Notes: generated by a model from the letters alone, not told the origin. Counted from the first letter of the stretch, positions 1-6,666 are shown. The stretch is DNA of 13,864 nucleotides from Spirochaetaceae bacterium (GCA_031284085.1 JAITAM010000120.1:1-13864), one strand, 5' to 3'. Translations and numbers: made by a program.

Positions 1-450
1 TTCCTCTTTGAACTCGATCCCGATAAGATGAAAGAGCTGTTCCTCGCTATAGTTGAGGAAGCATTAACGGTAAAAGGTTTCAAATTCAAACTCTGGAACT
101 TTTGTATCATGTCGAATCACTTCCATTTTCTTATTACCCCAGCCGAAGGACAGAGTTTGTCCGAGATATTGAAATGGATTAAGATGGTATTTGCGATTCG
201 GTGGAACAAAATGAACCACAAGACCGGACATTTCTGGGGAGACAGGTTCTATTCGCGGGTAATAACGGACGAGCAAGACTTCTGGAACGTGTATAATTAC
301 ATCGATCAGAATCCCGTTAAAGCCGGGCTTGTAAAAGAACCTCGTGAATGGAAGTACAGCGGGGCTTATCATCGGGAACACGGGATTACAAAGATTGTCT
401 CTTTCGTAGATGACACAATTCTGAAGTCAGAGCTGAAGGTACTCCAGTGA
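1..450 (+). CDS. REP-associated tyrosine transposase (Y1/IS200-like), 5' end cut by window edge
   Basis: This is a single-strand-specific HUH/Y1 transposase of the Transposase_17 (RAYT) type. These enzymes nick and rejoin DNA at short palindromic REP-like sequences. The reading frame is open from base 1 (FLFELDPDK before the first in-frame Met at 28), so the true start lies upstream. Counting from that Met, the metal-binding HUH motif is SNHFHFL (His31 and His33), followed by GHFWGDRFYSRV (68-79). The likely catalytic tyrosine is Tyr91 in YNYIDQNPVKAGL, a typical RAYT signature. The stop is TGA at 448-450. The palindrome AGGTCAGACCT begins 3 bp after the stop, as expected if the enzyme acts on this repeat family. 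No paired IS ends are visible, which fits a domesticated RAYT better than a complete IS200. The family call is firm; the link to the repeats is inferred. Confidence 0.88.
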   Translation, partial: FLFELDPDKMKELFLAIVEEALTVKGFKFKLWNFCIMSNHFHFLITPAEGQSLSEILKWIKMVFAIRWNKMNHKTGHFWGDRFYSRVITDEQDFWNVYNYIDQNPVKAGLVKEPREWKYSGAYHREHGITKIVSFVDDTILKSELKVLQ

Positions 451-453
451 ATC

Positions 454-464
454 AGGTCAGACCT
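454..464 (+). repeat. Palindrome AGGTCAGACCT next to the transposase gene
   Basis: The two 5-bp arms AGGTC and GACCT flank a central A. As single strand it could fold as a 4-bp stem with loop CAG. It begins 3 bp after the transposase stop codon. The same 11-mer recurs at 947-957 and 14 times in 13331-13635, and with G as first base at 6886, 6991, 13269 and 13308. Confidence 0.85.
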
Positions 465-465
465 A

Positions 466-506
466 AGACCTATATCAAGGGTGGACGCACGGCTTTTGCC
501 TGATAG
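466..506 (-). repeat. Dispersed box, inverted copy of sequence at 13646-13735
   Basis: Read on the minus strand, this stretch runs CTATCAGGCAAAAGCCGTGC and then CCACCCTTGATATAG. On the plus strand, CTATCAGGCAAAAAGCCGTA lies at 13646-13665, and CCACCTTTGATACAG follows a second copy of the GCAAAAAGCCGTACG core at 13706-13720. The two loci are therefore diverged inverted copies of one element, each next to AGGTCAGACCT. Confidence 0.7.
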
Positions 507-720
507 AAGCGGAGCAGGTGAGAGCATCTCTCATCTACGCAGGGGACAGGCACAATCCCAACGTTTCGGCATTGCAAGCAAGGGCGGCGCACTCACTGCC
601 TGTTATACTGGCGGGTATGAAGCAGGTATAAAGGTGCAGGTATAGCCTATTTTGCACATAATTGAACACTTTTATACACACGGCCGGGCATTTTCTGCTG
701 CAAAAGACTCTTTTGTGCGT

Positions 721-920
721 GCAGGAAATGATTCTCTGCACGCAGGAAACGATTCTCTGCGTGCAGGAAACGATTCTCTGCGTGCAGGAAACGATTCTCC
801 GCACGCAGGAAACGATTCTCTGCACGCAGGAAATGACTCTCCGCACGCAGGAAATGATTCTCCGCACGCAGGAAACGATTCTCCGCACGCAGGAAATGAT
901 TCTCCGCACGCAGGAAATAG
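721..920 (+). repeat. 21-bp tandem array, about 10 units
   Basis: Units begin at 721, 742, 763, 784, 805, 826, 847, 868, 889 and 910, an exact 21-bp period; the last is truncated. The core is GCAGGAAAYGATTCTC, and units join through CYGCRYGCAG, a small palindrome that varies between CTGCGTGCAG and CCGCACGCAG. There are no unique spacers, so this is not a CRISPR. Because 21 is divisible by 3, several frames stay open through the array and give low-complexity translations (for example AGNDSLH repeats). None has a credible start signal or family, so I do not call a gene. I see no other feature in 507-720. Confidence 0.9.
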
Positions 921-946
921 GTCGGGATAGAGACAGATCTCCAAAC

Positions 947-957
947 AGGTCAGACCT
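947..957 (+). repeat. Palindrome AGGTCAGACCT
   Basis: This is an exact copy of the 11-mer that follows the transposase gene, in the same orientation. It lies 27 bp past the end of the 21-bp array and about 75 bp before the feo promoter. Confidence 0.85.
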
Positions 958-1033
958 CAGGCTGCTAAGAGTCGTACTCCGTTCCTGATACCTGCGCCGA
1001 AAACTTAAACTTTGAAAGAACTCGCGGTTGTGC

Positions 1034-1060
1034 TTGACATTCTAGTTAATCTTCTATAAC
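1034..1060 (+). promoter_or_regulatory. Probable feo operon promoter with overlapping inverted repeats
   Basis: A perfect -35 TTGACA (1034-1039) is followed by TATAAC (1055-1060) with a short 15-bp spacer; TAACTT at 1057 would give 17 bp but matches poorly. Two inverted repeats overlap it: AGTTA (1044-1048) with TAACT (1057-1061), and TTCTA (1040-1044) with TAGAA (1066-1070). Such symmetry over the -10 region suits an iron-responsive repressor of the Fur or DtxR type, but I recognise no exact consensus. The ribosome binding site GGAGG (1092-1096) lies 8 bp before the ATG at 1105. Confidence 0.5.
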
Positions 1061-1104
1061 TTTGTTAGAAACAAGTAACATATTTTTTTATGGAGGTCAG
1101 TCTA

Positions 1105-1314
1105 ATGCCTTTAGCTTTTGCCAAAGCCGGCGAAATAAACTTAATCAAGCGTATCGGCGGTCGGGATGATATAAAAAAACGACTCGAAACTTTGGGTTTC
1201 GTGGTAGGTGGAGTCGTTACGGTAGTTTCCGAAATAAACGGAAACGTCATTGTCAATATAAAAGATGCTCGTGTTGCCATAAGCCGAGAGATGGCAGCGA
1301 GGATTATGGTATAA
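1105..1314 (+). CDS. feoA: FeoA family protein, first of two
   Basis: This small cytosolic SH3-like protein (69 residues) of the FeoA family is thought to assist or regulate FeoB, the ferrous iron importer. Visible traits are an N-terminal MPLAFAKAGE, the KKRLETLGF segment, the VGGVVTVVSEINGNVIVNI beta strands and the ending DARVAISREMAARIMV. That ending is typical of the first FeoA in feoA-feoA-feoB operons. I chose ATG 1105 rather than the in-frame ATG at 1090 because GGAGG at 1092-1096 sits 8 bp before 1105 and would lie inside the gene with the earlier start. It is the first gene of the operon, 59 bp before the second FeoA. Confidence 0.88.
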   Translation: MPLAFAKAGEINLIKRIGGRDDIKKRLETLGFVVGGVVTVVSEINGNVIVNIKDARVAISREMAARIMV

Positions 1315-1373
1315 ATTCTCTCTGCTCATTTGAAAAGCACAAGAAAAACAAAGATAAGGAACGAACTATAAAT

Positions 1374-1598
1374 ATGAGAACGCTGAAAGATATTAGCCCC
1401 GGACAGACCGTTACTGTGGTCAAAGTTCATGGGCAGCAGAGTCCGGTAAAACGCCGGATCATGGATATGGGGATCACTCGTAACACAAAACTTGTGGTGC
1501 GAAAGGTCGCCCCCTTAGGAGACCCGGTGGAAGTTACCGTCCGTGGTTATGAGCTGAGCCTTCGCAAAGAAGATATTGCTCTTATTGAAATAGAATAA
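1374..1598 (+). CDS. feoA: FeoA family protein, second of two
   Basis: This 74-residue FeoA-domain protein is a probable partner of FeoB at the inner membrane. It is closer to classical FeoA than its upstream neighbour: SPGQTVTVVKV, the VKRRIMDMGITRNTKL segment, VAPLGDPVEVTVRGYELSLR and an ending in ALIEIE. Only 14 bp separate it from feoB, so co-translation is likely. The upstream AAGGA (1356-1360) is 13 bp from the ATG, a long spacing that suggests weak initiation. Two unlike FeoA proteins in one operon suggest separate roles, but the sequence does not say which. Confidence 0.9.
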   Translation: MRTLKDISPGQTVTVVKVHGQQSPVKRRIMDMGITRNTKLVVRKVAPLGDPVEVTVRGYELSLRKEDIALIEIE

Positions 1599-1612
1599 AG
1601 AGAGAAAAAACA

Positions 1613-3853
1613 ATGGAAACGAAAATTGCCTTGGCCGGCAATCCCAATAGCGGCAAAACCACCCTATTTAACGCCTTAACCGGATCAAATCAATTTGTCG
1701 GCAACTGGCCTGGGGTTACAGTGGAGAAAAAAGAGGGGCGCCTCAAAGGTTATAAAGAGGTAACCGTCATCGACCTTCCGGGGATTTATTCTTTGTCTCC
1801 ATATTCTATGGAAGAGGTCGTTTCACGGAACTACCTTTTGGAGGAAAAGCCCGATCTGATCCTCAACATTATAGATGGGACCAATCTTGAACGAAACCTC
1901 TTTTTGACCACCCAGCTTCTGGATTTAGGTATTCCTGTGGTGCTTGCGGTGAATATGATCGATATGGTGGAAAAAGAAGGGGATACAATCAATATAGCGG
2001 CACTGGGAAAAATGCTGGGCTGCGATGCGCTGCCCATTTCCGCGCTGAAAGGGACTGGAATTAAGGAACTCTCTGAGAGGGCGGTTGCAGCTACAAGCGA
2101 AAAAGGAAAGTGTAGTCCCTGCCGATTATCCTGCGGCGTTGAAGAGGTTCTGGACAAGATCGCTCTTCTCTTGAAGGATACGGTCTCTGAGTCCCAGCGG
2201 CGTTTTTATGCTATCAAAATCTTTGAGCGGGATGCCAAATTTGTACAGAGACTGTCCTTCCCTGAGGCGGAGGCTTTGATTCAAGAGCTGGAGAAAGACG
2301 CGGATAACGACTCGGAAAGCATTATCACTGAGGAACGCTACCAATACATTACCGGGATACTGCCTAAAGTTCTTAGAAAATCCCACCAGAAACTCAGCAC
2401 CTCCGACAAGATTGATCGGGTGGTAACGAACCGTTTTGCCGCCCTGCCCATCTTTGCAGCGGTGATCTTTCTCGTCTATTTCGTCTCGGTAAGCACCGTA
2501 GGAACATGGGTAACCGACTGGACCAACGACGGCCTCTTTGGTGAAGGCTGGCATTTGACCGGAGGCGGCGCTTTTGCAGAAGCTCTAGAAGCTTTTGAAG
2601 CCGGCGGACTTGCCGAAAAGCCTGCGCCTGAAGACTTCGGCATTTGGATACCGGGAATCCCTGTAATCGTAGGCGCTTGGCTTGAAGCTGCAGGAACCGC
2701 CGGCTGGCTCAACGGCCTTATTCTCGATGGGATTATTGGCGGAGTAGGGGCAGTTCTCGGCTTTGTTCCGCAAATGGTTGTCCTCTTCATCTTCTTGGCC
2801 GCCCTTGAGTCCTGCGGCTACATGGCACGGATCGCCTTTATTCTTGATAGGATATTCAGGCGCTTCGGGCTTTCAGGCAGGAGTTTTATCTCCATGCTGA
2901 TCGCTACCGGCTGTGGTATTCCGGGTGTTATGGCTTCTCGAACTGTCGAGAATGAACCTGATCGGCGCATGACAATTATGACCACTACCTTTATGCCCTG
3001 CGGCGCAAAACTCCCCATCATCGCCCTTATTTCCGGAGCGGTTCTAGACGGCGCATGGTGGGTTGCCCCAAGCGCCTACTTTCTGGGTATTCTTTCGGTG
3101 ATTGTCTCAGGGATTATCCTCAAGAAAACAAAGCCCTTTGCCGGAGACCCTTCGCCTTTTGTTATGGAACTCCCTCCCTACCGCCTGCCCACCGTAACCA
3201 ATATTCTGCGGAGTATGTGGGAAAGAGCTTCGTCTTTTGTCAGAAAGGCGGGAACGGTCATCCTCTGCTCCGCCGTGCTTGTCTGGTTTCTGTCGAACTT
3301 CGGCTTTAGCGCTGAAGGCTTCGGCATGGTAGAGGATTTGAACGACGGACTTCTTGCCGCTCTTGGCAGGAGCATCGCATGGATATTCGCTCCGCTCGGC
3401 TCCGGCACATGGGACGCTACGGTAGCGACCATTACAGGACTTATTGCGAAGGAAAATGTGGTGGGTACGATGGGCGTGCTTTACGGCTTTGCCGAACTAG
3501 CGGAAGACGGACAGGAGATCTGGGGCGCTTTTGCCGCCAAGTTTACGGCAGTTTCCGCCTACGCCTTTTTGGTTTTCAACCTGTATTGCCCGCCCTGCTT
3601 TGCCGCTATGGGAGCGATACGGCGGGAGATGAATAACGCAAAATGGACAAGCTTCGCCATAGGATACCAACTCCTTTACGGCTATGCCTTAGCGCTCATT
3701 ATCTACCAGCTGGGAACATTCTTTTCAGGCGGCGGCTTTAGGCTAGGGACGGCCTTTGGTTTTGCTGCGCTGGGCTTGATCATCTATTTATTGGTACGAA
3801 AACCGGCTGCGCCGACCAAGCGTGTGCTGGGAAGCCCTCGTTCTGCGGCTTAA
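1613..3853 (+). CDS. feoB: Ferrous iron transport protein B (FeoB)
   Basis: FeoB is the GTP-dependent inner-membrane permease for Fe2+ (746 residues, near the usual 750-780). The N-terminal G domain shows G1 GNPNSGKT (9-16), G2 Thr36 in PGVTVE, G3 DLPG (54-57), G4 NMID (114-117) and G5 SALKGTG (143-149). A helical GDI-like region follows to about 265. The membrane core begins near 277 and contains two gate segments: GFVPQMVVLF...ESCGYMAR (383-406, Cys401) and CGIPGVM...MPCGAKLPI (434-469, Cys463). CPPC lies at 659-662, in the last membrane part. A non-membrane Ala/Gly/Glu-rich loop at about 311-345 precedes the second membrane segment. All five GTPase motifs are intact, so the protein should be functional. 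It is the centre of a four-gene operon. Confidence 0.97.
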   Translation: METKIALAGNPNSGKTTLFNALTGSNQFVGNWPGVTVEKKEGRLKGYKEVTVIDLPGIYSLSPYSMEEVVSRNYLLEEKPDLILNIIDGTNLERNLFLTTQLLDLGIPVVLAVNMIDMVEKEGDTINIAALGKMLGCDALPISALKGTGIKELSERAVAATSEKGKCSPCRLSCGVEEVLDKIALLLKDTVSESQRRFYAIKIFERDAKFVQRLSFPEAEALIQELEKDADNDSESIITEERYQYITGILPKVLRKSHQKLSTSDKIDRVVTNRFAALPIFAAVIFLVYFVSVSTVGTWVTDWTNDGLFGEGWHLTGGGAFAEALEAFEAGGLAEKPAPEDFGIWIPGIPVIVGAWLEAAGTAGWLNGLILDGIIGGVGAVLGFVPQMVVLFIFLAALESCGYMARIAFILDRIFRRFGLSGRSFISMLIATGCGIPGVMASRTVENEPDRRMTIMTTTFMPCGAKLPIIALISGAVLDGAWWVAPSAYFLGILSVIVSGIILKKTKPFAGDPSPFVMELPPYRLPTVTNILRSMWERASSFVRKAGTVILCSAVLVWFLSNFGFSAEGFGMVEDLNDGLLAALGRSIAWIFAPLGSGTWDATVATITGLIAKENVVGTMGVLYGFAELAEDGQEIWGAFAAKFTAVSAYAFLVFNLYCPPCFAAMGAIRREMNNAKWTSFAIGYQLLYGYALALIIYQLGTFFSGGGFRLGTAFGFAALGLIIYLLVRKPAAPTKRVLGSPRSAA

Positions 3854-3862
3854 AGGCTTTGT

Positions 3863-4075
3863 ATGGCGTCTTTTATTTCTGAAAATCTTTCTACGATTAT
3901 CATCGGCGGACTTGTATTCGCCCTTCTTGCATGTGCCTTCGTCAAAACTATTCTGAACATTCGCAAAGGAAAATCTTCTTGCGGTTGCGAGCATTGCAAC
4001 TGCGGCCTGTCTAAAGCTGCGGCCTGCGACTCTTCATCTGATAAAAGCGGGACAGGGGACAGCCCTTGTCCATAG
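3863..4075 (+). CDS. FeoB-associated Cys-rich membrane peptide
   Basis: This 70-residue protein lies 9 bp after feoB. It has one membrane helix (about 10-31, STIIIGGLVFALLACAFVKTIL), a short basic stretch (NIRKGK) and a Cys-rich tail (CGCEHCNC at about 40-47, then more Cys). The layout matches the small FeoB-associated Cys-rich membrane proteins often encoded directly after feoB. They may bind iron or assist FeoC-less Feo systems; the exact role is unknown. The last residues (SGTGDSPCP) are encoded by GGGACAGGGGACAG followed by a small hairpin (GGACA 4057-4061, TGTCC 4067-4071). The tail may therefore derive from a repeat inserted near the gene end. Confidence 0.82.
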   Translation: MASFISENLSTIIIGGLVFALLACAFVKTILNIRKGKSSCGCEHCNCGLSKAAACDSSSDKSGTGDSPCP

Positions 4076-4184
4076 CGCCTGTGCGTGCTTAGTAACGCTG
4101 CGCTCTCGTTGCAGGCTTAGCTCTATACTTTACCGGTTTAGGTCTATACGCTCCTGATCCGCAAGACGGCCCTTCCTAAACGAG

Positions 4185-4240
4185 AGACGCGTTTAGCCGC
4201 TTAGAAAACTCTTAGCTAAAAGCGGGCGTCTATCTTTCTT
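4185..4240 (+). terminator. Probable terminator of the feo operon
   Basis: A two-part stem pairs AGACGC (4185-4190) with GCGTCT (4226-4231) and CCGCTT (4197-4202) with AAGCGG (4220-4225). There is a 6-nt bulge on the 5' side, and ATCTTTCTTT follows. The T-rich tail and position between feo and the regulator gene support termination; the bulge makes it less than canonical. I see nothing else in 4076-4184. Confidence 0.6.
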
Positions 4241-4245
4241 TAATA

Positions 4246-4260
4246 TGAAAATAACATTCA
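4246..4260. promoter_or_regulatory. Candidate Fur/Zur operator
   Basis: The imperfect inverted repeat TGAAAATAACATTCA (TGAA and TTCA arms) sits in AT-rich DNA 8 bp upstream of the -35 of the regulator gene. AT-rich TGAA/TTCA dyads are common in Fur-family operators. Autoregulation by the downstream protein is plausible but unproven, and no second copy was found before the zinc-binding protein gene. Confidence 0.35.
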
Positions 4261-4268
4261 TTTTTATA

Positions 4269-4297
4269 TTGACATTCTTACCGCAGCCTGATAGTAT
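4269..4297 (+). promoter_or_regulatory. Promoter of the Fur-family regulator gene
   Basis: Perfect TTGACA (4269-4274), a 17-bp spacer and TAGTAT (4292-4297). Transcription should start near 4303-4305, only 2-4 bases before the ATG at 4307, with no Shine-Dalgarno sequence. The mRNA would be leaderless or nearly so. Confidence 0.75.
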
Positions 4298-4306
4298 GTA
4301 AACACT

Positions 4307-4729
4307 ATGGAACACAAACGTCCGAAAAAGTATCAGACCCGTCAAGGGGACTCTGTTCTTGCTTATATGCAGTCTATGGGTGATTGCCATGTAACAATCG
4401 TTGAAGCAATGCGTCATTTTGATGATCTAAAAATAGGCATTAGCCAAACCACCGTCTACCGGCACCTTGAAAAGCTAACGCTTGAAGGGAAACTCCGCAA
4501 ATATATATTGAGCGATGGGAAAAGCGCCTGTTACCAATACATAAACGACCGCGGGCAGTGCCGGGAACACTTGCATCTGAAATGCGAAATCTGCGGCACT
4601 CTCATCCACGCTGAGGGCGATCTCCTTGGCGAAATTGACCGGCAGCTTCTCGCCGCCCACAGTTTCCAGATCAATGCGCTTAAAACTGTTTTTTACGGAA
4701 TCTGCAAAGAATGCCTTTCAGACCTTTAG
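4307..4729 (+). CDS. Fur-family metalloregulator, probably zinc-responsive (Zur)
   Basis: This is a 140-residue Fur-superfamily repressor. An N-terminal winged helix (about 10-75) carries the recognition helix SQTTVYRHLEKL (46-57). The metal-binding dimerisation half has HLHLKCEICG (His88, His90, Cys93, Cys96) and a second CxxC near the end (Cys133, Cys136). Together these form the structural zinc site seen in Zur, PerR and many Fur proteins. The gene overlaps the next by 19 bp and lies directly before the zinc-binding receptor gene, which favours Zur over Fur. However, the feo operon also ends just upstream, so iron sensing cannot be excluded. The chosen ATG gives the normal family N-terminus (KKYQTRQGDSVLAYM). 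It probably represses its own promoter through the dyad at 4246-4260. Confidence 0.85.
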   Translation: MEHKRPKKYQTRQGDSVLAYMQSMGDCHVTIVEAMRHFDDLKIGISQTTVYRHLEKLTLEGKLRKYILSDGKSACYQYINDRGQCREHLHLKCEICGTLIHAEGDLLGEIDRQLLAAHSFQINALKTVFYGICKECLSDL

Positions 4730-5064
4730 CTTGTAGAAACGGCGCCGCAAAGCAGACGCTGCGCCGGCTTCCCCTCTCAAAATCGTTGATATACTGCGTT
4801 CTCTGTCTTTGTTTTATCACGGCGTCTTTCTTTTCAGAAAGTTTTATTGCAAGCTATGCGGTTCACGATTGCAGCGGCGAGGGCTGCCTTGTATGTATGC
4901 TGCTCCGGGCCGCGGAGGATTTCTCCCGCAAATCCAAGTCTCCCGCGTTTTATCTTAACTCTTCCTTAAACCTCTGCTTAATAAGCATCTTTATTTTACG
5001 ATACATTGTTTTTTACTGCACTCCGCTAAGTTCAGTACAGTTAAAAGTAAGACTGAACCGGTGA
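4711..5064 (+). CDS. Small membrane protein with HDCxGxxCxxC motif, zinc-locus associated
   Basis: This 117-residue protein of unassigned function has two hydrophobic segments (about 25-44 and 85-104). Between them, just after the first helix, is HDCSGEGCLVC (His52, Cys54, Cys59, Cys62). From memory, similar small proteins with an HDCxGExCPxC motif lie beside Fur-family and zinc ABC transporter genes in Bacillota; this is not checked. The motif suggests metal or thiol chemistry on the outer face of the membrane. The frame overlaps the regulator gene by 19 bp from ATG 4711, consistent with translational coupling. A later start, such as the TTG directly before the first helix, is also possible, because the first 24 residues look less protein-like. 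A terminator follows 8 bp after the stop. Confidence 0.65.
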   Translation: MPFRPLACRNGAAKQTLRRLPLSKSLIYCVLCLCFITASFFSESFIASYAVHDCSGEGCLVCMLLRAAEDFSRKSKSPAFYLNSSLNLCLISIFILRYIVFYCTPLSSVQLKVRLNR

Positions 5065-5071
5065 AAACCCC

Positions 5072-5123
5072 AAGCAGCGTGCATAAACCGTGTCTAGCAA
5101 GACCTTGCGCGCTGCTTTTCTTT
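5072..5123 (+). terminator. Rho-independent terminator after the regulator/membrane-protein pair
   Basis: A 12-bp stem pairs AAGCAGCGTGCA (5072-5083) with TGCGCGCTGCTT (5106-5117), with one G-T wobble, followed by TTCTTTCC. The 22-nt loop contains a further small hairpin, GTCT-AGCA-AGAC. It separates the regulator pair from the zinc-receptor gene. That gene then needs its own promoter or read-through; I see no clear promoter between 5118 and 5178. Confidence 0.8.
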
Positions 5124-5178
5124 CCTTAAAGAAATCACTACAAACCAATCAAATCAACAACAGGGAGTTTATATTTTT

Positions 5179-6666
5179 ATGAAACGGATAATTCTTTTTA
5201 TGGGCGTCTTTTTGTCTCTGAGCATAAGTGTAACGGCTGGCGGCAGAAGGGCTATTGATAAGGCGGACGGAAAAATAAACGTGGTTGCCACTATTTTTCC
5301 TCCTTACGACTTCGTGCGTGAAATTGCAGGAGACAAGGTGAACCTCACCATGCTTCTCCCTGCAGGGGCGGAAAGCCACTCTTTTGAGCCGACCCCGCAG
5401 GATATTATCAGAATACAAAACGCCGATGTTTTTATTTATGTCGGCGGCGAGTCCGATGTATGGGTCGACCGTATTCTTGAATCCATAGACACGAGCCGCA
5501 TGAGCGTTGTTTCCCTCATGGACTATGTGGAAGTCGTGGAGGAGGAGATCGTGGAAGGAATGCAAGAGGAAGAAGAGGGGCATTCTCACGAAGAGAGCTT
5601 TAGCATTGAAGACGTCGAGGACCGCGCTCTTACGGATTGGGCGGGGGACTGGCAATCGGTGTATCCGTATTTGCTTGATGGGACGCTTGAGCCGGTAATG
5701 GAGCATAAGGCGGAGAGCGGTGAAAAGACCGCCGCTGAGTATTACGAGCAGTATAAGAGCGCGTATATAACGGATATAGATAGGGTGAGCATCAGCGCCG
5801 GCGCCATGACTTTTTACAGAAACGGCGTTCCGACAAGGGCGCAGTATGCGTATAGAGGAACCGGCGTTATAACGGAAGACGATGGAAGCCTCTGGGTGCG
5901 TTATAAATTTGAGGCTGCCGGCACTCCTCCAAAGGGGGCGCCCAAGTATATTATGTTCAGCGACCACCTTCACGCCCCAGCTAAAACGGAACACTTCCAT
6001 ATATATGCAAGCGATACAAGCTTTGACGTGCTTATGGCGGACGTGAATCCTACGCATTACCCGACCTATTATCCCGCCGCTCTGACGAAAAATGAAATTG
6101 TGGAGGAGATGGTAGGCCATGATCACGAAGAAGAGGTGGAATATGACGAGCATGTTTGGACTTCTCCTAAAAATGCAAAACTTATAGTTCGAAAGCTCGC
6201 CGACCTGCTTAAACAGCGGGATGGATACAACGCGGCTTTATATGAAAGCAATACTGTTTCTTATTTAGCCAAATTAGATGAGCTGGATAGCGCCTTCCGG
6301 GATTTGGTAAGGGGTGCGAAACGGCGGACCATGATCTTTGGGGATAGATTTCCCTTCCGTTATTTTGCCGATGCCTATGGGTTAAGCTACTTTGCAGCCT
6401 TCCCCGGCTGTTCCACAGAGACCGAAGCAAGTGCAGCTACGATTGCGTTTTTGATCAACAAAATCAGGGGCGAAAGAATCCCTGTGGTGTTCCACATTGA
6501 ACTTTCTAACGAAAAGATTGCTGATATTCTCTGTGAAGAAACGGGTGCAAAAAAGCTGCTGCTTCATGCGGTTCATAATGTTTCCAAACGGGATTTTGAT
6601 GGAGGTTTAACGTACTATAGCCTTATGTCCCGGAATATCCAAAGCTTAAAAGAAGCGCTCTATTAA
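5179..6666 (+). CDS. Periplasmic zinc-binding protein: ZnuA fold with nested ZinT domain
   Basis: This 495-residue receptor probably captures Zn2+ for an ABC importer. The N-terminus MKRIILFMGVFLSLSISVTA is a Sec signal peptide with no lipobox Cys, so the product is likely soluble. ZnuA lobe 1 (about 33-118) has His67 in ESHSFEP. An acidic His-bearing linker (119-142) leads into a complete ZinT domain (about 145-310): DWAGDWQSVYPYLLDG, YKSAYITDI and the zinc site SDHLHAPAKTEHFHIY (His263, His265, His272, His274). A second linker, GHDHEEE, returns to ZnuA at DEHVWTSP (His325) and lobe 2. In lobe 2 the usual third-ligand motif FHDxxxYF is replaced by FGDRFPFRYF, and VFHIELSN (His439) follows. 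Streptococcal AdcA also joins the two domains, but with ZinT at the C-terminus; here ZinT sits in the His-rich loop of ZnuA. The start is supported by AGGGAG at 5162-5167, 11 bp upstream. Confidence 0.9.
   Translation: MKRIILFMGVFLSLSISVTAGGRRAIDKADGKINVVATIFPPYDFVREIAGDKVNLTMLLPAGAESHSFEPTPQDIIRIQNADVFIYVGGESDVWVDRILESIDTSRMSVVSLMDYVEVVEEEIVEGMQEEEEGHSHEESFSIEDVEDRALTDWAGDWQSVYPYLLDGTLEPVMEHKAESGEKTAAEYYEQYKSAYITDIDRVSISAGAMTFYRNGVPTRAQYAYRGTGVITEDDGSLWVRYKFEAAGTPPKGAPKYIMFSDHLHAPAKTEHFHIYASDTSFDVLMADVNPTHYPTYYPAALTKNEIVEEMVGHDHEEEVEYDEHVWTSPKNAKLIVRKLADLLKQRDGYNAALYESNTVSYLAKLDELDSAFRDLVRGAKRRTMIFGDRFPFRYFADAYGLSYFAAFPGCSTETEASAATIAFLINKIRGERIPVVFHIELSNEKIADILCEETGAKKLLLHAVHNVSKRDFDGGLTYYSLMSRNIQSLKEALY

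Noticed and set aside
535..909. Repeat protein with SCVRRIV-like units on the minus strand
   Set aside because: It is a translation of the 21-bp tandem repeat; other frames are equally open, and there is no start signal or family.
721..920. CRISPR array
   Set aside because: Units are contiguous 21-mers with no unique spacers and no cas genes nearby.
1092..1102. GGAGGTCAGTC before feoA as another palindrome copy
   Set aside because: It lacks the second arm GACCT and is explained by the ribosome binding site GGAGG.
5149..6153. Long minus-strand open frame of 334 codons
   Set aside because: It is the antisense shadow of the ZnuA/ZinT gene, which has clear motifs, signal peptide and ribosome binding site.
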